Source: Sternotherus odoratus (lineage: Eukaryota > Chordata > Testudines > Kinosternidae). Taken from it: a DNA stretch of 64,000 nt. Under the pieces are notes generated by a model that was given only the letters and a program-made list of their open reading frames with translations, had not been told where the DNA came from and made no database searches. Where the stretch lies: positions 6,706,651 to 6,770,650 of the forward strand of contig JAVMKO010000003.1 of NCBI GenBank assembly GCA_032164245.1, given 5' to 3'. Made by a program: the position numbers and the translations under genes. Positions 24,076 to 36,042 of the stretch are shown in pieces; positions within the stretch are counted from its first letter, which is position 1; the number at the start of each line of letters is the position of its first letter.

Positions 24076-24909
24076 GGCTAAATCCCCACTAAGGGCACAA
24101 ACATGGTAACAGTCTGCACGTCTTTGAAAGGCTGAATCATGAAACGGAAAATTGTGTCTGAACATCACATAAAACTCTGAACTGGGAGCTAGAGGAGCGA
24201 CTAGTCTCCGAAGGGAAGTTGTAGAAGCCCAGGCAGTGAAACTGGATTACACCAAGACCTCAAACAGATACAGTGGGGAATATCTCTGCACTGGCAGAAA
24301 GACATACGAGGTCACTTCTATCTTTAGGCTGATGAAGCTTCTGCTGAGATTTCTGAACTTAGATACCCACCCCGAACCTAACAGGCTGCGACTTCTGCTT
24401 TTAACCGAGCCGTCCCTTTTACAAGCCTCGGCAATGAAAAACTGTCACTTCAGAATCTCACAGCAGTTTGCACCTCGGCGGGGCTTTATGGCAGCAGACC
24501 GTATTCGCCTCTTAAATATAGATGATCAAAACTCACAAATATCAAAGTAGCCTTTAATAGGTTTTTTAAAAGGAAAGTTACTTAAAAAAGAAAGTTCTAC
24601 GGAGAGGGAGAGGCTACCAACAGAGGGAGAATCACCCCTCCCCCAGACAGGGCTTATTTTCTCCTACTCTTTACTACACAGGCCTATCTATCCCGTGCAG
24701 TCAGAATGATGCTGTTCACAGCACGTGACACTTGATCATAGGGCAGGGACCCTAACATGAACCTTCATGAAGTTCATTTTCCCACCTCGCTCACATCACT
24801 TCCCCTTGTAATGAGGTGGGTATTCAGCATTACACCAGAAATTACTCTGAACCTGACAACTATCACACCGATTCTGGCCCTGTCCCAGCAAAGTTGTTAA
24901 GCACGTGAC

Positions 24910-25172
24910 AAAAGGGTAGGTCTACACTGCAATTATCGAGTGTGACTGCAACTTGCACAGACACACCCGAGCGACATCAATTCTCCGAACGGGCGCTGCA
25001 CTTTAGAGCGTGGTGTGGGCTTTTGCTAGCTGCCAGGGTTCCAGGCCGGCTTGGAAAGCCCTCACCGAAGCATGTGCTACTGTGGGTTCACTGGTCTGGT
25101 ACCTAAATTAAAGCTAGCTTGGGTATGTCTACACAGACCGCAACCACACCCCGCGACCGCAGTGCAGACACA
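24910..25172. mobile_element. MITE with GTCTACA-type terminal repeats
   Basis: Left GGGTAGGTCTACACTGC and right GCAGTGCAGACACATCC are inverted repeats of each other with a few changes. An internal GGGTATGTCTACAC at about 25.12 kb suggests that a shorter MITE forms the right part, or that two elements are joined. There is no coding capacity. The right half matches 14.1-14.3 kb. Confidence 0.6.
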
Positions 25173-25251
25173 TCCTCAGTGCTTTGCTGAGCAGGGATGG
25201 TCTTAAACGTGAGGTTAAAGTGCAATGTGCTTAAAAGCTTGTGGACTGGAG

Positions 25252-25325
25252 GCATGAAATCCCGCCCCACTGAAATCAATGGCCAAACTCCCATTGACTT
25301 CCTCAGAGCTGGAATTCCACCCAAA
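25252..25325. repeat. 70-bp quasi-palindromic ancient repeat, copy 4
   Basis: ATGAAATCCCGCCCCACTG, AAATCAATGG, CTCCCATTGACTTC and GGAATTCCACCC occur in the shared order. Confidence 0.65.
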
Positions 25326-27440
25326 GCGTCTAGTGGTTGACTTCACTGTTGTGAGGGAGTATAGAGCCCCTACACATCCTAACCTGGCCGGGCATGTAAG
25401 GATTGGAGTAGGAGCGTCTCTTTTGTTTAATTTCACTCAAATCACACTGGAGCTTTCCTTAAACCTGGAGCTCAGACTAAACTGATGCAGGGCAGAGGTG
25501 ACTCCGCTCTTCCTGTTTCTGAGACAGACAAACTATGAACCAGGCCATTTACTGTGTGTCTGTTTTTGGGATGGTATGTTAAAAAAAACAGTCCTGTCTG
25601 CTCTGCATGGCTGTTAAAACATCTCATAGCAAACCTGGTATGACTCAAGTTTTCCCCTGGGACCTTGACCAAAAGCTCCCCTATAGGTCAACAAGGTATC
25701 ATGGGTGTCCTCCCACCCCAGAGATGGCTGCATTTGTGCATCTTTGCACAGGGTTGTGAGTCTGTATATACAGTTTGAAACCACATTGGGATCCTCTAGA
25801 TTAAAAGTCACTTTATAAATATGAAAACTTAAAAACATCTCCTAACATTAAACACAATGTATTGATCCAAGTTCTTGAACATGCCAGCACCAAATAAAAA
25901 CCTTTCAGACCTAAAAAGAAAAGAAAAGAAAAGAATTAAATAAATAATAACGATACTTGACAAACATTAACGAATTAATGCACCATCAGTAAGTAACAAA
26001 TTAAACGTGTAAAATAAAGATCAACAAAATTCTTCAAACCTACAGAAAAATAAAAACCACCACCATGTACCCTTATGTCACTGCTTTAGGACACAGATAT
26101 TTACTACATGACTTTACTGAAGCTGTTTAAAGTATGTTCTCTCCAAAACAGAACTAGCAAACTCTTAGCTTTCAAAAGATATTCCCTGGGTTTTGGCATT
26201 ACATTTAGATTCATTTTTAAAAGGAATTTCTATAGAAAGTGAATTAAAATGACCATTGTGTATCTGTGTATGTCTTCTGAAGACACGACATTTAGATATT
26301 TCAGCAAAGAACTCAAGTGTCAGAGCCACCAATGGCCAGATTCCCAGTCGGTATCAATCGGCGGAGATTTAGAGACTCTCCTTTGGGAATTTGACTATGA
26401 CAACTCCAGTAGTAGAGCCGTGGTCCTACAGTACGATCCACCAGCATGTAGATCCTGGTGTCCCTGCCCATAGGACTCTGCCAATGGTCAGAAATCAAGA
26501 CTAGTGATTCCCACAGCAGGATAAGGAGCCAAAGTGAAGTCACTTCTACCCAGTTTTCCCACTGGGGCCAAGACTTTGTCCTAACTGAAGGAAGTTTAAG
26601 GAGGTTTTTTGTAATGCTGTTGGCCTTTACTGCTAAAGAAAAACATCACTACAGAGGGAGCTTCTGGGGTTTTGGGATGATTAAAAATAGCATTTTGAAC
26701 TCAAGCTGTTGGTTCCAGCTATGTATAGTTTGGGTTGCTTAACCAGACATCAGCAAAATCATATGGTCCGCAGCCATGTCCCTGAGTTCTTGTCACAACT
26801 CATGACGACTTTCCGTAGTCAGGATGTAGTGCTTTCCATATGGAACCCAGGCCCTCAAAGGTCCAATCTGTTCGGGGATGTCTTTTAATTAAGACTCTCA
26901 TGGAGAGAATAGCTTTTGTTCAGCAAAAAGATAAAATCCACAGTGAGAGTCACAGGGCATCTTCAGTGGCTCTAAGATGTTGGAAGATGCTTTTGATTTA
27001 AATAAAAATTGATACATATCCCATTGTATTTATAACATATGTCCAGGTATACGGGCCACACTGGCACCTGCATATGAAATTATCTGTGGAAAGGTCAGGG
27101 ATGTGCTGGGACAGGGTTTCAAACATAGGCTTAATTATACATTTTGAAGCAGGTGGATATAAATGGCTCTGACATTTGTAGCTATCAGTGAATTGTACTT
27201 TTGCTATATGGATCATGGGAAAGATCTTCAAAAGCACAAAGGAGGGTTGGGAGGCCAGCTCCCATTGACTTTGCATGGGAACAGAGTGGCTAACTGCCCT
27301 CTGTACATTTGAAAATCTCCCCTCATACAAAGCCTCGTCAACACCAGTACATTGTATTGCTTTACCTACACCTATACAGTTAAAGCAGTACAACCCCTAG
27401 TGTGGACACAGTTATACTGGAATTAAGATGCTTTATACCA
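25326..27440. other. no recognised feature
   Basis: No named feature apart from an AAAAG microsatellite at about 25915-25935. Frames here lack domains. CTCCCATTGACTTTGCATGG at about 27.26 kb may be part of an old repeat. Confidence 0.4.
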
Positions 27441-28585
27441 GGCCAGGTTTACACTAAAACATTAAGATGACCCAGCTACCTTGCTTGGATGTAAAAAATC
27501 CACCCTCCTGAATGAATTAGTAGTAGAAGTCTTCTACCACCTCTTGGGAAGATGGATTACCTATGGGAACGGGAGAACTCCTCCTGTTGATGGAACCAAT
27601 GTGTACAGTACTGCCGATGTTACTCCTGGGGGAGTTCTGCGTCACTGCGCGGGTGCAGAATTCATGGGCCCCTCAGATTTCTTTGCTTCCCCGCAGAAAA
27701 AATGACTTCTGATGGGAAGCAAAGGGAAGCCACAAGAACGGTCATGAGCCCCTCCCCGGCAGTCCAAGCAGGTCAGTTTGGGTGCCCAGAGCAGCTGGTA
27801 GAGACTTAAATCACCACCGGGAAGGTAGAGGGGGGCTGGGCAGTTGTGCATCTCTGAGAAACACACACTGTCCCTCTCACTTGCTATTGCAGTATGTTCA
27901 GTGTGGTGGGGCAGGGCTTTGGGGTGTTTCTGAGGACGTAGGTGCGGGGCAGGCTCTGTCCCCTAATCAGAGCAGAATGTAGGAGCCCGCCTGCTTAGTG
28001 AATTGTTCCCATTGTTCTTAGTGAATTCCTCCAGGAGTATACAACAAGTATAAAAATGTGAAGGTTCCTTTACATTGCCAGAATGATGTAAAGGAGCCTT
28101 ATTGTAAAGGACACTGTGGCCTTATAAATGCTTATGGTGCTTTAGTGATTGGAACTGGTCTAAATTTTTGGACTGAAAAAAATTTCCTATCAAAATATGC
28201 TCCATGAACGGTTTGCTACTGACGTCTGGTTGTGTACGATATAACACTGAGCTTATGGCTGCATATATTTCTTGACAAATACCTAGAAGTGAAAGGTTAA
28301 TACTAGCTACGTTACTATTGGACAGAGGGGGTTTGGGGATTTCCTCAAATCCCCAAACCCAGTCTCCATCCATTGTATTACAGTTTAAATAAATTACCAA
28401 AATAATTGAAACCAGCATGATTATATTGCATTATCTTGACAAATAAAATATGCAGAATTTTATACTATTGTACGCAGAATTTTTAATTTTGGGGTGCAGA
28501 ATTTTTAACTGTTTGGCGCAGAATTCCTCAGGAGTAAGCACCTGTGCCGCTGTAGCATGTTAAGTGTAGGCATAGCCCAGCGAAG
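27441..28585. mobile_element. MITE split by a later TIR element
   Basis: The left part begins GGCCAGGTTTACACTAAAAC. The right part ends GCCGCTGTAGCATGTTAAG and TGTAGGCATAGCCC, whose reverse complement resembles the left end. The two halves are separated by the element at 27620-28537. The left half keeps imperfect inner hairpins of the GTAAAAAATCCAC kind. Joined, the halves would make a MITE of about 230 bp. Confidence 0.6.
27620..28537. mobile_element. TIR element inserted in the MITE
   Basis: The left end TTACTCCTGGGGGAGTTCTG and the right end GCAGAATTCCTCAGGAGTAA are terminal inverted repeats of about 20 bp. The 918-bp body has no transposase domain that I can see. Inside, 28329-28342 and 28347-28360 form a perfect 14-bp hairpin with a 4-nt loop. 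The target duplication is not obvious because the TIR ends in TTA/TAA, so the superfamily is open. Confidence 0.65.
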
Positions 28586-28612
28586 CTATTCCCATATGAA
28601 ACTGGGAATAAC

Positions 28613-28849
28613 TATACTTGTTATTCAGAGATTCAGAGAGGTAGCCGTGTTAGTCTGGAATTGCAGAAGCGACAAAGAGTCCTGTGGCACCTTAAAGACG
28701 AACTAAAGTATTGAAGCATAAGCTTTCATGGGCTAATACCCACTCGTCGGGTGCATCCGACGAAGTGGCTATTAGCCCACGAAAGCTTATGCTTCAATAC
28801 TTTAGTTCGTCTTTAAGGTGCCACAGGACTCTTTGTCGCTTATACTTGT
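28613..28849 (-). mobile_element. fold-back Penelope-like 3' tail, copy B
   Basis: The one-sided tail is on the left (AGAGAGGTAGCCGTGTTAG, GTCTGGAATTGCAG). It is followed by a 70-nt arm at 28668-28737 that is the reverse complement of 28771-28840 with one mismatch; even the 33-nt loop is largely palindromic. Both arms share the change GACGAAC/GTTCGTC where copies A, C and D have GACTAAC or its remnant. TATACTTGT at 28613-28621 and 28841-28849 is a 9-bp flanking repeat. Confidence 0.85.
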
Positions 28850-31800
28850 GTAAGGCACCTTTGTATGATATTAGCCATAATGGAAGTGAAATAAACAGAG
28901 GGAAGACTAGAGTGTAGTGTTTCGGGCATGTGAAATGCCAAAGTGTATGGTGCTGTAATCCGTAGTATACAGTACTCCGATATGTGCAATAAACTCCTTG
29001 TAAAATATAAATAAAAACTGAACATAATCATCATGAATGGATTCCTATTTTTAATAGGAATTTTTATTAACTCTGTATTATGAGCTAGTCATTACTATAT
29101 ATTACTGTCTTCCAGGATCGTAAGACCAATTAGTTTCTGAGGACGGCATTTCAAATGGTATGCAATAATGCAAGACTTTTTATACTCAATGATCTATTTA
29201 AAAGAATGCTTAGTCTAGCTACAATTCAAGACAGACAGCAACTTTAGCTGTATGAGACTCTCACCCCAAAGTGAGACTATTTCTTTTACAAAGTTCACAC
29301 AAATACTAAATTTACCAAAACACCCAAAGCAGCAAAGAAGATATTTTTGTGTGCTTGTTACAAACCAATCTGAAGAGCAATAATAGCTTTTTCTACTTCA
29401 TTACTAAGGTCTCAATTCAGACAAGCACATAAGCATGTCCTAAACTTTGTGCCTTGGTCCCCTTTTGTGCTTAAGCGTTTTCCTGAATACAGGCCTAAAT
29501 CTGTTGGTTAATTACAAGCCAAATTCAGTAAACTCTGTTTTAAACACACACACACTTCATCCAGTAATCTTAATTGAGTTGGTTGGTCTGGTAAAATGCT
29601 GCATTACCTCCCCTCCTGTTCCAACAGTGATTGCTATTGGGGGAGTTACAGAATGACGGGTTATGGGACAGTAAAATGCTGTGTTCATGAAACTACAACC
29701 TATATGGTAATAAGGACCAGTTCTCTAATGGAGGAGGAATTGGTGTATGAAGACACAGAAATGAAAGAACAAAAAGCCCTATATCTTTTTCATTACCATT
29801 CTGTGTGAAGTTGTTCAGGGCGATGGTATCTCACAGCAACTTCTAGCAGGGAATCGGATGGTCTCAAAATAACCTCAATTCAGTCTTATTGCTTCATGTC
29901 TGTCACTTAAGCTAAAAATAAAGGTACATATGAATGATTATGAAATGATAAAACAAACATGAAACTGAAAATAATGCTTTCTGTATCTGGCACCTGGACT
30001 AAAGCACATTGTATATGAAGAGTTCAAGACATTTTTATCCGGAAAAATGGACAAAAATGTATATACACTTACAGTACATACATATGAACAATGAATGTTA
30101 CAATTTCATTTAACGAAAAATAATATTACAATGGAAATAACATAGGTTTTGGCCCAATATTTCCATTACATGTACTAACATCTGAGACAGCATTGAAATT
30201 TGTCTTTAAGGGGGAAAAAAAGAGAAACATTTGACACTGATGTATCATTCTTTTAGGTTATGAGACATTTTACCAGTTATGCTGCACCAATCAAAATCAT
30301 GTGGACTGCAAATAATAGCATCTGGTGGGAATCATCAGTGGACTCTTTAACATACTTAATTCATCTTTTATGTGTGTGTGCAAAAGTACCACCTTAAAAT
30401 ATTCAAACAGACTGTCTCAAAGCAAAGTCATCTTTATGGTCATTCTCCTTGATTTCATGCAAAGATCCAGCTATTAATATATAATGTTTTCATGTCAGCA
30501 TGAAGTCTGCATTTAAAATTTCCTGCATTGACACTACAAGAACTAATCCTATTATTTCCTTAACAGAGTCTGAATAGGCATCTCCCACGTACTCCTTCCT
30601 ATTGTAAATGTAACCCACGTTAATTCATTTACCCGGCTCTCAAGCTGCTTTTCCTACCAACTGGGATTTAATGGAACAACATCCATTCTTTTCAAGTTTG
30701 ATATTTGAAAGAGACAAATCTTTCAAAAATGTTACGAATGTTTGTGGACCTTTCCGTTTAAGAAGAACAAACATCCCAACAGGTTAGAAAAAAATTCCAG
30801 CACCCCGTTTAGTGCAGGGAATACAAACACTACACAACACCTCCCTGGTTTACACCCCTGTGAGATGGCTGACATTCTGGCCAACTACGTAAAAATAAGA
30901 ATCAGAGTTGCAAATGAAATTGCTGAAGAGATTTACAGGATGAATATAAGAATGACTTTTTGACAGAGCAACTGTGTAATGCTTGACCAAAATAAATAGC
31001 AATTGCTTTTTAAGAGTTTCTTTTCCTTGTTGCTAAATTGTAATATTCAGAAGTGACCAAGAGAAAAAAAGTGGGAAAAACAGAATTCTGCTGTTAATTG
31101 TGACTGACTGTTTGAAATCATTTTTGGTCACACAGTGTTCAGCAGTGCTCTCTTTTATACAGGCTTAAATATTAGAACATGAACTACGGTGAAAAATCAG
31201 TCATCTGCACACTTTAATTCTCTTGCACACTCACTCTCACTCACACACACAAAGTGTCTTTCCCCACTCCTCAGCAAAGGTGCAATAGCAGACTGGACTC
31301 TGATAGTATTGTTACACAATATACTACGTATTGGACATTTTCCAGTAAACTATAAAACAGCTGGACCAAATTACAATTATGAAAATAAATCAACACATTT
31401 ATTTTTATGGTGCCTTATGCTTAAGGTTTGGGGTTGTTTGTTTTTATATTGTGATTATTATCTGAGAACTTGGACCTGTTAGACACTGGCCTCTTAGCTT
31501 GCTTTTTTGGCCTCTGGGCTGGATCCCATATCCAATCAAGCTTGATTTTCTTAAGAACTATCCTTAAAAATTTAATTTCCATTTCAGCATTGCCAATCCA
31601 AGCACTCAAAAATCATTCGTCAGGGCCCCTACCTCCAAACCCCCATGAGATTTTTTAAGACAACCAAGGTTATTTTAAAAAAATTATACATATGGGGTTC
31701 TTTTAATTGACTTCTTCCACTTTTGTGTTGATAAGCTTCATGGTGAAGAGATTGCTAACAGTAACACTAACGATTTCCCACAAATATTCTATATTGGATG

Positions 31801-32609
31801 ACTAGCTGTCTACTGCAGAGTAAGAGCACATTTTGGGATTCTATCACAGAGATTGCTGGAGAAGAACTGGGATTAAGGAGAATGAAAACTCAGAGTCAAG
31901 TCAATGAAGAGAGGAGGAAATGGGCAATAGAGGAAAAAATGTCTTGGACAAGCAGTCAAGAGGGTCTATCTGAACGGTCGTAATCCATAGTGGAATAATA
32001 TGCTGCAGTGCATATAGAAAGACATGAGTTGACAAGGGTATTCAAGACTTTGAAGGTCCTAACTGGTCATCCATTTTTTTTGGGGGGGGGGGGGAGGTTC
32101 TGCCAGTTAAGGACAAAAATGGAGAACAGTGTCGGGACATTGCTATACGATTTAAGTGCTGGTGTTAGTACTTTTGTGAATTAATAAACAGATCCCCACC
32201 AAGATGAAATGACAACTTAGTCAAAAAATGAAGCCACCAGAGGACAGGCTAGTGACATTAGAGGAAGTGATGCTTGTGGCCAAACAGATACAAAATGAGT
32301 GCCTGGTCTTGACAATATTTCATTAAAACTATCTTCTTTCCTTCTTCTACTTCTTTTTAAGAGCAATCATCATGCTCAAATTATAGGGGTATAATGCTGC
32401 TGTCAGTCCCAGGAAGATGTTCATGATCATACTACTGGATTGACTGAAATACTGTCTCAACCCAAAAATGAGACAACCAACATGACTGTCGTACCGGTCA
32501 ATCTACAATCCACGCTATATATGCTCTGCAGCATGTTACTGGAAAACTACTAGAGCAACAAAAGGAAGCTAACATTGCATTTCTTATTTTGAAACAACAA
32601 AACAGGAGT
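28850..32609. other. AT-rich, no recognised feature
   Basis: AT-rich DNA. Frames are short and unsupported. A GCACATAAGCATGTCC stretch near 29.42 kb may belong to an old repeat. A run of 13 G follows a T run at 32082-32094. Confidence 0.4.
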
Positions 32610-32795
32610 CTAAGAAAATAATGACAACGTCTATTCTATAAGGTGCTACAAGACTAACATGTTTTGGATCAAGTGGGTCTTAGCCCATGAAAGCTTATGA
32701 TCCAAAACATCTGTCTATAAGGCATTACAAGGCTCTTTGTCACTTTTGCAGATCCAGACTAATACAGCTACCCCTTTGAAACTAAGAAAATAATG
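32610..32795 (+). mobile_element. double fold-back Penelope-like 3' tail, copy E
   Basis: CTAAGAAAATAATG is repeated exactly on both sides (32610-32623 and 32782-32795), a 14-bp target duplication. Inside, ATGTTTTGGATCA (32659-32671) inverts TGATCCAAAACAT (32698-32710). Before it lies a plus-sense piece at 32635-32655 (TCTATAAGGTGCTACAAG) that repeats the region from 32714 onward. The order of segments is therefore plus, minus, plus, ending in a tail with CCAGACTAATACAGCTACCC. It belongs to a different PLE subfamily from copies A-D. Confidence 0.75.
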
Positions 32796-33130
32796 TTTGT
32801 GAACAGCACATTTCTACCTGTCTGTAACCTTGATTCCACAATTCCAGCAATACTTGACTTCAGTGACCAGTTCAGTGTAATGTCAGGTTACAAGATCAAC
32901 CGGTAAACTCTGTAATACTTCCTGGGTCATGGGAGCATTACAAAATATGAGAACTAGAACTTTTAATTTGTCATCACAAAATGCATATGCCTAAACTAAG
33001 TGGTGCACTCAGAAATGCTGAACAGTCCCATACATCTACAAGATTTAAATACAATGGCCACAGGCCCCTAATAAATTCCACTAGACATTACTAAACATGT
33101 GGGACAATTATTACTTTCCCTTTGGGAAGA

Positions 33131-33235
33131 GAATCATAGAATCTCAGAGTTGGAAGGGACCTCAGGAGGTCATCTAGTCCAACCCCCTGCTCAAAGCAGG
33201 ACCAATCCCCAACTAAATCATCCCAGCAAGAGGAG
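33131..33235 (-). mobile_element. CR1 LINE 3' tip
   Basis: The plus strand starts with ATCATAGAATCTCAGAG and runs TTGGAAGGGACCTCAGGAGG, TCATCTAGTCCAACCCCC, CAAAGCAGGACCAATCCCC. This is the classic antisense CR1 tail with ATTCTATG-type terminal repeats. Confidence 0.9.
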
Positions 33236-34114
33236 AGGTGGGTCAGGAAATCAGGAACAAAGATGGATATTTTTAGCATCTTTCCAGCATTATAACAGCT
33301 CCCTACTAACTGAAAGGCCAACCTGCTAATTTAATAAAAAATAAATAATTTTTCAAAGGGTCTTCTACGCAGATACAGCTAAAACTTTCACTAAGATTTA
33401 ATCAGCCTACAAACAGAGGTGGTTTCAAATTTCTAGACGCTGCAAAAAGACCACAACTCCTCCATATCAGATAAGTCACTACAGTGGAAGAAAAAAATCC
33501 TGAGATGGGTCAGTATGAAGAGATTGTTGCGCAGTTGCCACACAATGCTAAATACAATCTTACCCACAACATCTGGTGTCCCAAATGACAGACAGTACAA
33601 CAGATCATAAGCCCTTGGAATTAGGCTACCCATGCAACCAGAATTAAGCTACTATAAAGCTAGGTGACGGTAGTAATTTTTCTGGGAGTACCCATAATGT
33701 GCAGATTGTTATATAGACAAAAGGAGGCATGGTCCCCAACCCAAAGAGTTTACAATCTAAAAAGACAGAACAGACGCACTATGTGCAAGGAAAAGTGCCA
33801 TAACACACATGTAAATACTGAAAGTGGTGACTAACCACATCCTACAAAAGCAATATTTGACTACACAAGGGTTTGTTGTTAAATTATATATAAAAACATA
33901 AGGGAAAAAAATTGTATTGTCAATGCCAGCTGTTCTATCTATCTTGCCATGAAAATAACTGAAAGTACCATGCTAACTTACAATGGAGGATGATACAAAA
34001 TCCATTCTCTTGTTAACCTTCATTTAAAAAGAGAAGTTACATGGATAATCTGAAGGATGCATTTACTAGTCTAAATCAGAACATTAATCTCAGCAGATGC
34101 ATTACACAAAGCAC
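33236..34114. other. mostly unassigned, old SINE-like piece
   Basis: GGTCCCCAACCCAAAGAG and TTACAATCTAAAAAGACAG at 33.73-33.77 kb resemble the same antisense MIR-like module as at 15.25 kb. Otherwise nothing is recognised. Confidence 0.35.
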
Positions 34115-34343
34115 CACACTAGGTATGAGTGACAAAGAGTCCCGTGGCACCTTAAAGACTAAAGTATTGAAGCATAAGCGTTCGTGGGCTAATACCCACA
34201 TCAGATCTGACGAAGTGGGTTAGCCCACGAAAGTTTATGCTTCAATACTTTAGTTAGTCTTTAAGGTGCCACGGGACTCTTTGTCACTTCTGCTATTCCA
34301 CACTAACATGGCTACCTCTCGGATTCTTGACACACTAGGTATG
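34115..34343 (+). mobile_element. fold-back Penelope-like 3' tail, copy C
   Basis: CACACTAGGTATG is duplicated exactly at 34115-34127 and 34331-34343 (13 bp). The arm 34128-34199 is the reverse complement of 34215-34288, apart from a 4-nt deletion and a few changes. Both arms share two private variants, CCCGTGGCACC/GGTGCCACGGG and GTGAC/GTCAC, that other copies lack. A one-sided tail follows with CCACACTAACATGGCTACC. The chance frame of about 60 codons here is not a gene. Confidence 0.85.
34207..34243 (+). ncRNA. hammerhead-ribozyme-like core in PLE tail
   Basis: CTGACGA at 34207-34213 matches the conserved CUGANGA box. A GTGGG/CCCAC stem (34215-34228) follows, then GAAA at 34229-34232. A very short helix III (GT, loop TTAT, GC) comes next, then TT as the UH cleavage dinucleotide at 34241-34242. 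Hammerhead motifs with a tiny helix III are known in Penelope-like elements. Helix I pairing is weak, so activity is doubtful. The matching region of the left arm has lost the CUGANGA box. Confidence 0.4.
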
Positions 34344-34536
34344 TTCTCACTGCACACACGACACAGCAATACAAGAAGGCTAAACCATTCCAGGGAGAGG
34401 GAACACAAAAGAATCCACATGACACTCAAATGTCTTCTTTTCCTCCTCCTCTCAACTCCCTCTACCTAGAACATCTCTCTCAAACTGTGGTGGTGAGAAC
34501 TGAGGAAGGCCAGGATAAAAAATATGTAGTGTGTAA

Positions 34537-34822
34537 GGGCTTGTCTACATGAACACTTCATTTGTAGCAAATTGGGGGGTAAACCTACGCTGCATTAAAG
34601 TCTTGTGCACTAAGTGTGAGAGTGGACACTGCTTCCGTGCAATAAAACCTCCCTAATGCACTTTTTGATTTACCCTGCTTTGGAATGGGAGATTAAAGCA
34701 CACCGGGGAATTTTTAGTGCACAGCAGCAGGCCCCACACCCACACTTAGTGCACAGCATCTTATGTGGGGTAGGTTTGCCCCCACAGCTTGCTGCAAACC
34801 AAGTGTTTGCGTAGACAAGCCA
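34537..34822. mobile_element. Harbinger-like MITE with TAA duplications
   Basis: Left GGGCTTGTCTACATGAACAC and right AAGTGTTTGCGTAGACAAGC are terminal inverted repeats. TAA at 34534-34536 and 34823-34825 fits the 3-bp duplication of PIF/Harbinger elements. The element is 286 bp and non-coding. Confidence 0.75.
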
Positions 34823-34825
34823 TAA

Positions 34826-35973
34826 GTGTGATAGACGGAGATATGTCATTATGTTTTGGTGCAAGTCCAAAGAAAAGGTATCTTTGTTCTGAAATCTAGT
34901 CTTCACCTAAAGATCCTGTATTTATGCAAATATCCTAAATAAGAACTCACAGGAAAGTACTTGGTTTTTCAAAGTGACTCATGATTTTACGTGTTTCAAA
35001 TTTTGGGCGCCCAACTCGAGACACCTAAACAGGGCCTGATTTTCAGAGGACAAGAAATGTCTCAGATTGGGCACTCAAAAAAAGAAGCATCCAAAAGTCA
35101 CTGGAAAATTTAGGCCAATATGATAGGAAGTAAGTAAGTAGTAAGCAAGTAAGGAGCAATGCACGAAGCAAAGTGTTTTAGAGTTTTTCAATAGGTGTGA
35201 ACCTGTTCTGTTAGCGCCCAACTTCTAACGGAGAGCCGAATTCTTGACTTAATCTTGATCAACACAATGTATCCAAATAAAAAAGTAGCCATTCAAGCAG
35301 AATTTGAAAAATGACCAATGTTTTAGATGTTAAATGACTGTGGAGCAATGCCTAAAGCACATGTCTAAAGAGGTCCGGGAGAACCAAGTCACAGTGCAAA
35401 CAGGTAAATTAAAGTGACACACCTGCCCTATCAGAAGAGCCTTCTCTCTTCTTAGTATGTCAGCACTGTGGGAAGCATTATCACTAGCAGCCTTTATTTC
35501 GGTCTCTACAATCATCACTTGAAACATTTTGTTGACACAACAGAACATGACTCAATTTCAAGCACCACTGGGGTTGGATAATTTCAAACATCTTTTAATA
35601 TTTGTAGATAGTCCAGAGGGAAGTTAGCTGAAAAGATATGAAAGGAAGCCATGTGAAAATCTATATATAAGCCTCCTTACTATTCCTGAGTCAAACTGGA
35701 GGAAGCAGGGAGCAAGAGGAAACACAAATGGGAGGGACAAAGGATAAAGGTGAAGATTCAGCCTTTGGGGCAAGTTGCTGTATGCAATTATTTATGTCCA
35801 GTGCCTCCATTAGAAGGTCACACTTGTGCTTTTGGGAACAGAACCAGGCCAATTCCATCAACCCAGGTTGGTACTGTAGAAATAACCTGAGTTTTTAATA
35901 TCTTGTGTGTACATTTCTTTCTATTTATGTTAGGAACAGTCAAGTTACAGATAAGTTCCTCTGTTTGTGTCAG
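34826..35973. other. no recognised feature
   Basis: Unassigned, with a degenerate AAGT repeat at about 35125-35155. Confidence 0.4.
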
Positions 35974-36042
35974 GGTACGTCTACACTACCCGCTGGATCG
36001 GTGGGCAGTGATTGATCTATTGGGGATCCATTTATCGTGTCT
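35974..36042. mobile_element. MITE half
   Basis: GTACGTCTACACTACCCGCT and ATTTATCGTGTCTAGTCTAG match, in opposite orientation, the right part of the element at 53697-53922. Only one end is present. It stops where the LINE tail begins, so the LINE may have inserted into the MITE or removed its other half. Confidence 0.6.

Noticed and set aside
34131..34290. The hairpins as microRNA precursors
   Set aside because: Their dyad symmetry is explained by the PLE insertion structure. Arms of 70 nt with near-perfect pairing are not typical of microRNA genes, and no other evidence exists.
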